From CAYUZU01 sp964448675 (GTDB taxonomy: Bacteria; Planctomycetota; Phycisphaerae; UBA1845; Fen-1342): a DNA stretch of 64,000 nt. The stretch lies in the NCBI GenBank assembly GCA_964448675.1, contig CAYUZU010000015.1:55394-119393 (forward strand), given 5' to 3'. Positions 1-7,668 of this stretch are shown here, piece by piece. Numbering within the stretch: the stretch's first letter is position 1; each line of letters begins with the position of its first letter. The translations under genes and the position numbers were made by a program. The notes below the pieces were generated by a model. It saw only the letters and a list, made by a program, of their open reading frames with translations, was not told where the DNA came from and did not search any database.

Positions 1-191
1 CTGAACACCTTGTTCGCGCAGGAGGCTGGCTGGATCCTTGGCCATGATTGGAGCATACATCCAATCCTGGACCGTGTCAAATATTTGTCTGATACTATTT
101 CAGCCCCAATTGGCGCGTTTCAGCCCCGGTAATGGCACGAAATCGGCACGGCTTACCCCCCGCCCCGCAGGTTCCCTCGCTTTCGTGTGGC

Positions 192-1553
192 TTACTCAGC
201 CCCGCGGTCGAGGCGCCCCAGCACTTCCTCGAAACGCGCCGCCTGCGACTTGTCGAGCAGTTGCAGGATCTCGGCCTTCACCCGCCCCGCCAGCGCACGC
301 TGCGCCGCCTTATCACCACGGGGAATCGCGCGATAGTCGCCGATCGCCTGCTGCTCAATCTCGCGAATCCGCTCGCGCTGCGCCTTCGTCAACTCGACCC
401 GCTTGATGGCACGTAGAACGATGCGCGCGTGCGATGGCGCGGCGTCGGCCTTCGCGCCGCTGGCCGCGTTGACGGCGCGCAGCCTGGCTTTCGCCTCTTC
501 GGCCGTCAACGCGCCGCTTGCCACCAGCGCCTCGAGCTTCGCGGCGTACTCCTCCGTCTCGCCGCTGTACGCCGCCCACTTGGCCCAGGCGTCCAACTCA
601 GTCATTTCTCCCCGGGCGACAGCGATTCTGAGTCGCTGGCCGACCGCCCAGCGCTCGTACCCGTGTCGAAACTCCTCGGCGGTCTTGTCCGAGATTTCGC
701 CGTCCGCGGCGGCTTGCGCGATGAGCTCCTCTCGCGCCACGGCCCACGCGTCCCAACCTTCGTCTTCGCTCATCTCGCCGCGCGCCACCGCGCCCTTGAT
801 CCGCTCGCCCGCCGCATCGATACGCTCCTTCAACTCCTCCTGGTACAGGGCCCGGCGGAACTCCGCCGCGTCCGCTTCCGTGATCTCACCGACGGCGATT
901 GCCTCGGCGATGAGCCGGTCCTTGGCCGCGTACCACTCGACCCAGGCGCGCTCTTCGGTGATCTCGCCCCGTTCCGCGGCGGCCTTGATGCGCTCGCCCG
1001 CGGTCCCGAGTCGTTCGCGCAGCTCGGCCTTGTAAACGTCGCGCTGGAACTCGTTCGCGCTTTTTGCTGTCAGGCGGCCATCAGCAACCGCCTCCGCAAT
1101 CAGCGCGTCCTTGGTCGCGTACCACTCGGCCCAGGCCTCGTCCTCGCCGAGCTCGCCCCGCGCTGCGGCGGCCTTGATCGCGTCGCCGGCCTCCTTGAGC
1201 TGCCCGCCCAGTTGCTCCCTGTTGATCTCCTCCACCCAGGCCGCAGCCTTGTCGGTAGAGATCGAACCCGCCGCCGCGGCCTCGCGGATGAGCGTTTTCC
1301 GAGTGGCATGCCACGCGGCCCAGGCTTCGGCTTCGGTCATTTCGCCGTTGGCCACGGCCGTTTTGAGCTGCGTGCCGGCCGCTTCGAACTGCTTCTCGAG
1401 CGGTTGCTGCGCAGCGTCCTGGGCCTGGAGCCGGGTCACGCGACCCAGGGCCACCACGGACAGTGCAATCGTCAGGAATGTCGCAATACGGCGGCTACCG
1501 GCACGGTGACGCGGCTGCCGGCGCGCGCCGACGACGGGTTGGATGTGGTACAT
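192..1553 (-). CDS. Secreted protein with five ~63-residue helical repeats
   Basis: No named family is recognised. The 453-residue product starts with an Arg-rich segment and a hydrophobic helix (about residues 24-40), which suggests export or inner-membrane anchoring. Residues about 56-370 hold five degenerate repeats of about 63 residues. Each has a GE(I/M/L)(T/S)E motif, a conserved Trp pair (AWxxW), an LIxEA helix and a second GxI/L turn before the next copy. The last ~75 residues (LTKAQRERIREIEQQ and beyond) look like the helical tail of Spy/CpxP-like planctomycete proteins, but this is inference. The start at 1553 is supported by AGGAGG eight bases upstream. The gene downstream of it lies beyond the window edge and the upstream M56 fragment is separated by 116 bp. 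Function unknown. Confidence 0.8.
   Translation of the reverse strand: MYHIQPVVGARRQPRHRAGSRRIATFLTIALSVVALGRVTRLQAQDAAQQPLEKQFEAAGTQLKTAVANGEMTEAEAWAAWHATRKTLIREAAAAGSISTDKAAAWVEEINREQLGGQLKEAGDAIKAAAARGELGEDEAWAEWYATKDALIAEAVADGRLTAKSANEFQRDVYKAELRERLGTAGERIKAAAERGEITEERAWVEWYAAKDRLIAEAIAVGEITEADAAEFRRALYQEELKERIDAAGERIKGAVARGEMSEDEGWDAWAVAREELIAQAAADGEISDKTAEEFRHGYERWAVGQRLRIAVARGEMTELDAWAKWAAYSGETEEYAAKLEALVASGALTAEEAKARLRAVNAASGAKADAAPSHARIVLRAIKRVELTKAQRERIREIEQQAIGDYRAIPRGDKAAQRALAGRVKAEILQLLDKSQAARFEEVLGRLDRGAE
443..1388 (-). repeat. Tandem repeats of ~189 bp coding for the helical repeat
   Basis: Five consecutive coding units of about 63 codons encode the AAxRGE(I/M)(T/S)E...AWxxWxAxxxxLIxEA pattern. 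Units 2-4 are the most alike. Units 1 and 5 are more diverged, and unit 5 is shortened. Boundaries are approximate because they were read from the translation. Confidence 0.65.
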
Positions 1554-1669
1554 CAGACCGGCCTCCTGTCACAGTCGAAACGTCCTCAGCGGGTATTCTC
1601 GCGAGGCGGCGCGTTATTGGGAAGGGTCGTGTTTGAGAATCGCCGGTTCGCCGACTGGTACCCCTGCTG

Positions 1670-1999
1670 TTATCGGCGATCCGCGAGGCGCTTCGCGAGC
1701 CCTATGACGAAGTCGATTTGCTCCGCCGTGAAGCCTTCGCGTTCGAGCCAGGTCTGCACGCGCGGACTCGACGAGATCGCCTCGCCGTCCGCCCGGATCG
1801 CGTGCGCCCACCACGCCACCGGATTCCACCAAAAGACAACACAGGCCACCCATTCCAGCCAGCGGACCAGGTGATCGCGCCGCCACACATGAGCCAACTC
1901 GTGCGCCACAACCCAGCGCAGTTCCCGATTGTCGTAGCCGTCAAGCGGCCGGCCGCCGGCCGCAGAAGAATCGGGCTCCACGAGCCTGAATCCAGGCAA
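1670..1999 (-). pseudogene. Truncated M56 (BlaR1-like) metallopeptidase remnant
   Basis: The 109-residue reading frame contains the zinc signature HELAH followed by an RRDH turn and a hydrophobic segment ending NPVAWW. This is the usual order in BlaR1/M56 membrane peptidases. Intact members carry several transmembrane helices before this motif and more sequence after it; both are missing. The frame opens only 12 bp downstream of the neighbouring pectate-lyase stop codon, so nothing upstream could supply the missing part. No partner BlaI-type repressor is visible. I read it as a decayed fragment. A small standalone protein remains possible. Confidence 0.6.
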
Positions 2000-2011
2000 C
2001 TCTGCGGACGG

Positions 2012-3553
2012 CTAGCGCCCGCCGCCGGCGAAGTGCTGCCCGAGAACCCCCGCGTCCCTTACGTCCACGTCGCCGTCGCCATCCAAATCCGCGGCGGCGA
2101 AATCCGACGGCTCGCAACCGGCCGGCGGCGTCAGGACAACCGGGCCGGCCAGGCACGACGCGAACGTGACGAAATCGGCCGCGTCGACATCGCAGTCGTG
2201 GTCCAGGTCGCCCGGGCCGTACGGCGTGACCACTTCGAACGCGCCCAGGTCGGGCGCGGCGCCGCAGTACGGCAGGCCCACATCGGCGCCCGCGTCAATA
2301 AGGTCGCTGGCGGGGTCGAGACGCAGCCCGATATCCGGCAGGCGGCCGTCGGGCGTACGTGGGCCGGTGGCGTCGATCATGAGCTGATCCATGTCGATGC
2401 TCACGAAGTCGGCGGCGGTTACGCCGATGCCGTTCCAGCTGTTATAGGCGTCGTTGACGGCCGGGCTGAGGTCGGTGACCCCGCTGCCGTCAACGTCGAA
2501 CGCGATGCTGTTACGCACCGTATGCGGCCGGCCGTCGTTAAGCTGGATCTGCAGGGGATTGCCGTTCTTGGCGTTGTTGACCAGGGTGGCGTGGTTGATG
2601 TCCACCCCGCCGGCGCTGCCGTTGCCGTTCTCGTCGATGCCGAAGGCCTTGTTGCCGAACGCGACAACGCGGTGCAGGACGAGCTCGGCCGCGTCCTGGC
2701 CGAGCTTGAAACCCAGGCCGTCCCCCCGCCACGAACCCGAGACCTCGTCCTGCCATTCCGGGCGGAAGTAGCCGTTGTCGAACGACCAGCACCGCTCGAT
2801 CAGCACCGGGTGGGTCGCGTGCCAGAAATCGTAGCCGTCGTCCGAGTTGCTCCAGGCACGCAGACCGCGAAACACGTTGCCCGGCCCGAGCGTATCGAAC
2901 TTGGCGGCGAAGCCGTCGGCATCCTCGCCGTTGGTCTGCGGGTCGAAGTTGAGGTACGAATCACAGTTGAGCACGAGGTTGTGGCTCGGGGTCCAGCCCT
3001 CCTTGCCCGTGATCTCCAGACCGGCCGCCTGGTTGTCGCGCAGCACCAGCCGCTCGAACACGTTGTGCGAACCATAGACGCGTACGCCGTAATAAGGCGC
3101 GTTCTGAACGATCAGGCCGCGGATGTGCCACCAGTCCCCGCCACTGGCCACGTAGAGGCCGAGCGCGTCGCTCGTGCCGGCCACGGTGTCGTCCTCGCGC
3201 GGCTGCGGCGGGTTGGCGTGCCGCGGGTTGTTGCTGAAATCGAGGATGGGGACCTCGGCGTCGCAGGCCCACAGTCGGATCGGATTGCCCGGCGTACCCG
3301 CTTTGCTGATCTCGATGCTGTCGTCCAGCAGGTAGGTGCCGCCGCGAACGTAGATCGTGTCGCCGGGGCCCGCGACATCGATCGCGTGGTCGAAGGTGGC
3401 GAAGGGGCTCTGACGCGTGCCGCTGTTGTTGTCGCTGCCGTCGGTGGCGATGTAGTACGTGTCGGCCAGCGCGCAGCCCGTGGCCGCCGCGAGCACACTC
3501 ACGAGGGACGCCACAAGCGAGCGGCCACACCGCAGCTTCATTCGGGTGAGCAC
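2012..3553 (-). CDS. PL9-type pectate lyase with C-terminal dockerin-like repeats
   Basis: Predicted secreted right-handed beta-helix polysaccharide lyase that would cleave polygalacturonate or a related uronan by beta-elimination, with calcium. A signal peptide (about residues 1-30) is followed by the YYIATDGSDxNxG opening typical of DUF1565/PL9 proteins. The PL9 calcium-site pattern is present as GEDADGF (near residue 209) and NSDDGYDFW (near 238). The GFKLG motif near 281 carries the Lys that acts as catalytic base in characterised PL9 enzymes. The last ~70 residues hold two calcium-loop motifs (DLDHDCDVDAADF and DLDGDGDVD) of the planctomycete dockerin-like type. The GTG start at 3553 is chosen because GGAGGT lies six bases upstream. 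ATG codons at 3568 and 3541 are less well spaced. Substrate is inferred from family only. Confidence 0.82.
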   Translation of the reverse strand: MLTRMKLRCGRSLVASLVSVLAAATGCALADTYYIATDGSDNNSGTRQSPFATFDHAIDVAGPGDTIYVRGGTYLLDDSIEISKAGTPGNPIRLWACDAEVPILDFSNNPRHANPPQPREDDTVAGTSDALGLYVASGGDWWHIRGLIVQNAPYYGVRVYGSHNVFERLVLRDNQAAGLEITGKEGWTPSHNLVLNCDSYLNFDPQTNGEDADGFAAKFDTLGPGNVFRGLRAWSNSDDGYDFWHATHPVLIERCWSFDNGYFRPEWQDEVSGSWRGDGLGFKLGQDAAELVLHRVVAFGNKAFGIDENGNGSAGGVDINHATLVNNAKNGNPLQIQLNDGRPHTVRNSIAFDVDGSGVTDLSPAVNDAYNSWNGIGVTAADFVSIDMDQLMIDATGPRTPDGRLPDIGLRLDPASDLIDAGADVGLPYCGAAPDLGAFEVVTPYGPGDLDHDCDVDAADFVTFASCLAGPVVLTPPAGCEPSDFAAADLDGDGDVDVRDAGVLGQHFAGGGR

Positions 3554-3559
3554 TGCCGC

Positions 3560-3565
3560 ACCTCC
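3560..3565 (-). promoter_or_regulatory. Shine-Dalgarno GGAGGT selecting a GTG start
   Basis: GGAGGT on the minus strand sits six bases before the GTG at 3553 of the pectate-lyase gene. Relative to the ATG at 3568 it lies inside the frame, and it is 18 bases from the ATG at 3541. Spacing therefore favours the GTG. Confidence 0.55.
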
Positions 3566-3655
3566 CATACCTCGTCCCGCCGCCTCTGGGTATGTTATCG
3601 TATCGATTCCCTGCAGCCACCTGCAAGATCAATGCGCCGGAGCGAGCCGCCGACC

Positions 3656-4531
3656 ATGCGCAACACCAGGGCACCCGACGATCTTCCGCAGCGTATCGAA
3701 GCCACCCTCGACGCCGGCGAGAAGGCCCTCTGGGCCGGCCAACCCATCCCCCGCTACTTGTCGCGCGCCGTGGCCAAGAAAGTCGCCGTCAGCGGCATTC
3801 TGCTCGTTTTCGCAGCGTTCTGGCTGGCCCAGACCACGCTGGGCAGCGAAGCCGCGGCGCCGGGTACAACTGCCTTCATCGGCGCCCTCGCGTTCGGCAT
3901 CGTTGTGGTGGCGATCGGCGTTTACCTCGCCCTCAGCCCGCGGCGCGAGTATCGCAAGTGGCAACGCCGCGCGTACGTTGTCACGGACCGGCGTATGCTC
4001 GTGTTCGACGGCGACAAGCCGCTGACGCTGCGGTGCTTCGCGACGGAGCCCATCGGCCAGGTCGTGCGCGTCGAGCACCGCGACGGCACCGGCGACCTGC
4101 TCATCGCACCCGGCGTGTCCACCGATGAAGACGCGGGCTTTCCGGACGAACCTCTCGGCTTCCTGCGCATCCCCGGTGCCGACTTCGTCGAGTCAATGCT
4201 ATCCCAGGTCAACACTCCCGAAACAGCACTTCCCACGATCGACCACCCCACGCACGACCGCCCGTTTACGATCGCCCACTACACCGCGCTGGCATTGGTC
4301 CTTCTCGTGACGCTGCCCCTCGTGCTCACCGGTCACGTCAGCGCCGCCGCTTGCGTGTTCTTCGCCCTCGTGATCGCCACCATCGCCTGCGCCGCCGTCT
4401 GCAGCCGCTCGTGCATGTGCCCCTGCTGCGGCACCCACCTGCCGCGCGACAGCGACGCCCCGCGCGGGACGTCCTACTTCACCTGCGCCCACTGCCGCGT
4501 CCGCTGGGCCTCACGCGTGAGGTGGCTGTGA
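3656..4531 (+). CDS. Membrane protein with PH-like core and C-terminal zinc ribbon
   Basis: Unnamed protein of 291 residues. An N-terminal stretch with AGEKALWAGQP resembles the opening of bacterial PH-like membrane proteins. Two transmembrane helices follow (about residues 35-55 and 65-85), then a soluble beta-rich region with YVVTDRRMLVF, typical of bPH-type folds. Two more hydrophobic helices lie near residues 205-245. The C-terminus is a four-cysteine ribbon, CPCCG...CAHC, likely to bind zinc. Start at 3656 is preferred because GGAG lies about 13 bases upstream; an in-frame ATG at 3632 is the alternative. It is transcribed divergently from the pectate-lyase gene. No function can be assigned. 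Confidence 0.75.
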   Translation: MRNTRAPDDLPQRIEATLDAGEKALWAGQPIPRYLSRAVAKKVAVSGILLVFAAFWLAQTTLGSEAAAPGTTAFIGALAFGIVVVAIGVYLALSPRREYRKWQRRAYVVTDRRMLVFDGDKPLTLRCFATEPIGQVVRVEHRDGTGDLLIAPGVSTDEDAGFPDEPLGFLRIPGADFVESMLSQVNTPETALPTIDHPTHDRPFTIAHYTALALVLLVTLPLVLTGHVSAAACVFFALVIATIACAAVCSRSCMCPCCGTHLPRDSDAPRGTSYFTCAHCRVRWASRVRWL

Positions 4532-4771
4532 GCGCGGCCTGCAACCAGTGACGTAGCATGGGCAGGCCCCGACGACGCCGGGCGTTGCCCCGGTCGCGCC
4601 CGCCGGCAGGACATGGCTCCGCCTCGTCCCGTGCGCGTGGCATCGGTCGCGCCGCGCAGCTCCAGGCCGCGGCGCAACAACACGAACATGCTACCGCGAG
4701 CGATCGTCATTGACGCGCCGCCGCGGAGGACGATATAGTCAGAGACTGACCTGGGGGGCGGGAAGCTTCGC

Positions 4772-5914
4772 TTGCGCAACGTTGGCCCTGCTCTGAGGCC
4801 GCCTCGCTCGGGGACGACGCGCGTGGCCCGGGCCTTGCATTATGTGCGGTCGCTGGACTTCACGCCGGGCGGCTGGGACCCGAACGGCCCGGTGCAGCGG
4901 GTCGACTTCATGGGGGATGAGCCGATCGGGGCGTACGAGGTCGACTACGTGGACAACTTCGATTGGGCGTGGCCGGATTACTACGAGACGCTGACGGAGA
5001 CCACGCGTCATCTCGCTGGCTACGGCACCGAAGCCCAGCAGCCGCTGGACCCGAATGGCGATCCGAATGCTACCTGGCATCTGCACGGCGATCTCATCCG
5101 CTCGACACTGCTGACGACGGACGTCGTGGGGCAGGCCGTCACGCGCGTGACCTACACCGCCTTCGGCGAACCCGTGGCGTATGTGTCGGGCTGGCAGGTC
5201 GGTGGCGAGCTGCCTGAAGGCCTGCCGCGTTGGGGCTATGCCGGGGGCTGGGGCTATCAGTCGGGTCTGACTGACGGTGCGACCGGCAGCGGCGGGCCGA
5301 CGGATCCGTTCGGCAGCCGCGGGTTGATCACGCTGTGCGGCCCACGCACGGACCTGCCGCCGATCACGCTGCAACACGTCGGCTGGCGCTGGTACGATCC
5401 GGCGCTCGGCCGCTTCGTCCAGCGCGATCCGATCGGGATTGGTGGAGGGATGAACCCCTACCGCTATTGCCTCAACGATCCGCTCGCAATGGTGGACCCG
5501 GAAGGGTTGCTATCGTGGATGGACGTCCCCGGTCATAACGAGCGAGGAGTCAAGTTCTGGATCAACGAAGCGCCGGAAAGTGTCAACGCCGGGTTGAAAG
5601 TAACCGCGGTTGCAGCAGCTGGAGGGATCAGCCTAAGCGCGTGCATTGCGATCGGTGAAGGCCTTGCGGCGGGTTCCATCATGGGTGCCAGCCCGGGGGG
5701 CGTAGTGACAGTGGAGCGGTTAGTCAGACAGACGGTCGGGCGCGATGGCGGTGTTTCGATCATAATCAAGACGAAGATCGACGGGGTAACTGTGTCTATT
5801 CGGCATATCGTAATTCGTGCCGGTGAGGTCATTCACGATCACATCACTCATATAGGTACGTACGGTGGCACACGCGTATTTCCCCCCGAGTGGACTAATG
5901 GCTGTGGACGCTGA
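4772..5914 (+). CDS. Rhs core C-terminal fragment with variable toxin-like tip
   Basis: Partial Rhs/YD-repeat protein. Residues about 105-225 match the end of the Rhs barrel, including YTAFGEP, RWYDPALGRFVQRDPIG, NPYRYCLNDPLAMVDPEG. These are the landmarks of the Rhs-associated core, after which the autoproteolytic boundary and the strain-variable tip begin. The tip (about residues 245-380) has an Ala/Gly-rich hydrophobic stretch and a His-rich end (IRHIV...VIHDHITHIG). I do not recognise its fold. There is no signal peptide and no N-terminal Rhs body upstream, and the first codon is a TTG without a clear ribosome site. This is an orphan core-tip module or a truncated gene. The tip looks less GC-rich than the surroundings, which fits acquisition. 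Toxin activity is inferred from architecture only. Confidence 0.65.
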   Translation: MRNVGPALRPPRSGTTRVARALHYVRSLDFTPGGWDPNGPVQRVDFMGDEPIGAYEVDYVDNFDWAWPDYYETLTETTRHLAGYGTEAQQPLDPNGDPNATWHLHGDLIRSTLLTTDVVGQAVTRVTYTAFGEPVAYVSGWQVGGELPEGLPRWGYAGGWGYQSGLTDGATGSGGPTDPFGSRGLITLCGPRTDLPPITLQHVGWRWYDPALGRFVQRDPIGIGGGMNPYRYCLNDPLAMVDPEGLLSWMDVPGHNERGVKFWINEAPESVNAGLKVTAVAAAGGISLSACIAIGEGLAAGSIMGASPGGVVTVERLVRQTVGRDGGVSIIIKTKIDGVTVSIRHIVIRAGEVIHDHITHIGTYGGTRVFPPEWTNGCGR

Positions 5915-6263
5915 AATGCTCGAACGAATGCTACGCGACTTGAGGAGCACATTAGTCGGGCGCGGTGTGGACGTTTCGCGCGCGAAGTCGGCGATTCGGG
6001 CGATCTTGGAGGTCCTCGCCGACCCAGCGCACAATACGGATGCCAACTGCAAGGTGGTTAACTTCTACGTGTCGCTACAGATCCTGGACAATGAGCAGGC
6101 AAGGCAGAACCTCGGAAGCTTGCCCCAGTGGCTGTCGCTGATCATCCAAGACATGGGCTCGTGCCTCCACGATGTGCACCAAGCACCTGATTTAGCGGCC
6201 AACTTCGAGAGCACGCCGACACAATTGCTGGCACGCCTTGATGGTGAGTGCGAGAGGTTGTAG
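5898..6263 (+). CDS. Candidate immunity protein for the Rhs tip
   Basis: A 121-residue, mostly helical, acidic soluble protein with no recognised domain. It begins at an ATG that overlaps the end of the Rhs tip gene by 17 bp, and its base composition is like the tip rather than the flanking genes. A small gene immediately after, and overlapping, an Rhs C-terminus is the usual position of a cognate immunity gene, and that context is the whole basis of the call. An in-frame GTG at 5865 would lengthen it by 11 residues but uses codons shared with the toxin tip. The ORF continues into the start of the next Rhs fragment region without overlap of homologous sequence. Confidence 0.55.
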   Translation: MAVDAEMLERMLRDLRSTLVGRGVDVSRAKSAIRAILEVLADPAHNTDANCKVVNFYVSLQILDNEQARQNLGSLPQWLSLIIQDMGSCLHDVHQAPDLAANFESTPTQLLARLDGECERL

Positions 6264-6888
6264 ATGCTGGGCGGCGGCGCGACCTTCGCATATCACCTTG
6301 CGGAGCAGGGGCAACCTGCTCGTCCGGCAGACGACGGTGGACGAGTACGATCCCGACGGGCGGCCGCTGGAGGTCACGCCGCCGGAGGGGCCGGCGACGT
6401 ATTATACGTACGACGAGATCGGCCGGCAGACGCTGGTCAGTGATGGCCGGGTCGACACGTATACCGTGTACGATCCCAACGGCGTGAGCGCGGTGTACAC
6501 CACGGAGGTCGGGGAGACCACGAAGCTCAGCCGGACCACGTACGGGTACGACGACGGCCGCGTGGTCGCCGTAGGCCAGGCGGTGGACCCCAATGACCCC
6601 AACTCCGGCGTGAATTACACGCGCTACGACTACAATGATCGCGGCCAGATCACCCACGTCTGGGGCGACGTGCCGTATCCGACGCTGACCGAGTACGACG
6701 ATTTCGGTCAGCGGTACGAGCTCACGACGTTCCGTGATGAAACACTCGGCTTCACGGGCAGCACGTGGCCTGCTGGCGTGGACAACACCGACGGCGACAC
6801 CACCACCTGGACCTACGATGCCGTCACCGGCCGCCACAACGGCCGGATGGGCCCAGTTGGATTCGAACCAACGACCGGCAGATTATGA
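6238..6888 (+). pseudogene. Rhs YD-repeat fragment
   Basis: From about position 6307 the frame encodes repeated YD motifs typical of the central Rhs barrel: VDEYDPDGRPLEV, YYTYDEIGRQT, TVYDPNG, RYDYNDRGQI, LTEYDDFGQRYE, TWTYDAVTG. It lacks both the N-terminal part and the core/tip end. The repeats run without a stop until the frame enters the 3' end of the CAU tRNA gene at 6848, so the last ~14 residues are tRNA sequence read in the wrong sense. In an intact Rhs gene this segment would precede the core found at 4772-5914, so the pieces are out of order. It is non-functional or a recombination reservoir. Confidence 0.6.
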
Positions 6889-6921
6889 GTCCGCTGCTCT
6901 AACCGACTGAGCTATGGGCCC
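6848..6921 (-). tRNA. tRNA with CAU anticodon (elongator Met or Ile2)
   Basis: The minus strand folds into a full cloverleaf: acceptor GGGCCCA pairs with TGGGCCC, the D stem is GCTC/GAGC, the T arm is GTTGG-TTCGAAT-CCAAC and the discriminator is A. The anticodon loop is CTCATAA, giving anticodon CAU. The anticodon stem contains one G-T pair. CCA is not encoded. Sequence alone does not separate elongator Met from lysidine-modified Ile2. It lacks initiator features. Its 3' end abuts the Rhs YD fragment. Confidence 0.92.
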
Positions 6922-7321
6922 CGCGGCGGCGCGCGACGTCACCGCAGCAACGTATCGTACGCGCCGCCGGCCGCCGCTCGCAACCCGCACGCCGCACGGA
7001 GCGTCGCCGCCAGCCACGGCCCGCGGCGCAGGCCCCCATGTGCCACGGCCCCCGGGCCACCCCGCGTCGGCAACAATTGGCGATCCAGGCCGGCGGCGTC
7101 TAAAATGACGCCCATACGCGAGAAGCCGGCCCGCATGCCGCAAGCCGTCGAAGTCGGCACCCGGCCATGGCGTGTATTCGAGCTACGCCGGCGACCGGCG
7201 AACGGAGTTCCGAAGCCGCGCGGACAAGTCCGCAACCGCCGCCGGCAAGCCACAAGCTATGGCGCGGCATCAGGCCCGCCCGGCATAGCACCGGCAGCAC
7301 CTCGCAACTGAGAGACGAACC
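6922..7321. other. 400-bp gene-free stretch after the tRNA
   Basis: Very GC-rich DNA holding the tRNA promoter at its left end and the ribosome site of the next gene (GAGAGACGA) at its right end. The open frames here are uninterrupted only because of base composition and show no recognisable protein. I see no transposon end, att-like copy of the tRNA 3' end or strong hairpin. Confidence 0.5.
6954..6983 (-). promoter_or_regulatory. Sigma-70-like promoter of the CAU tRNA
   Basis: On the minus strand TTGCGA (6978-6983) and TACGAT (6954-6959) are separated by 18 bases. The expected start of transcription is about 25 bases before the mature tRNA 5' end. Position and spacing support it; the -35 is imperfect. 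Confidence 0.5.
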
Positions 7322-7552
7322 ATGAGCAAGAAACACCTGCGCCGCTACGTCCTGCTCGTCGTCCTGACGTGCCCGCTCTGGACGACCACGTGCCTGAACA
7401 TCACGCAAACGTCGCTCGTCGACGGCTTTTTCGACGGCGTGACGCCGCACCTGCTCGACGCCTACGCCGCGGCCCTCGAAGAGCGGTACGACCTGGCGTC
7501 GACCGAGGACGGGGGCGACACGGCCCGCGTGCGGCACGTCGCGCAAGACTGA
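7322..7552 (+). CDS. Small secreted protein, planctomycete type
   Basis: 76 residues with a positively charged start, a hydrophobic core (about residues 9-20) and a Cys at 24 at the end of the signal region. The remainder is short and acidic. Small exported proteins of this style (signal, TTC, then a DGFFDGVT-like amphipathic stretch) recur in Phycisphaerae genomes, from memory of the group rather than a search. GAGAGACGA precedes the ATG at a normal distance. It sits 116 bp before the isomerase gene, in the same direction. Function unknown. Confidence 0.6.
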   Translation: MSKKHLRRYVLLVVLTCPLWTTTCLNITQTSLVDGFFDGVTPHLLDAYAAALEERYDLASTEDGGDTARVRHVAQD

Positions 7553-7668
7553 CCACAGATACGCGCACTGACCGCCAGAACACGACAATAGACGAGAGAC
7601 TGTCACGAGAGATACGCTGGCGACGCCGGACACGGGCGCGACGCCGGTCAGCACAAGGAGCTTTGACG

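Noticed and set aside
1718..3655. Long plus-strand N-terminal extension of the zinc-ribbon membrane protein
   Set aside because: The extension runs antisense to the pectate-lyase gene, which has complete PL9 motifs. The real start is near 3656.
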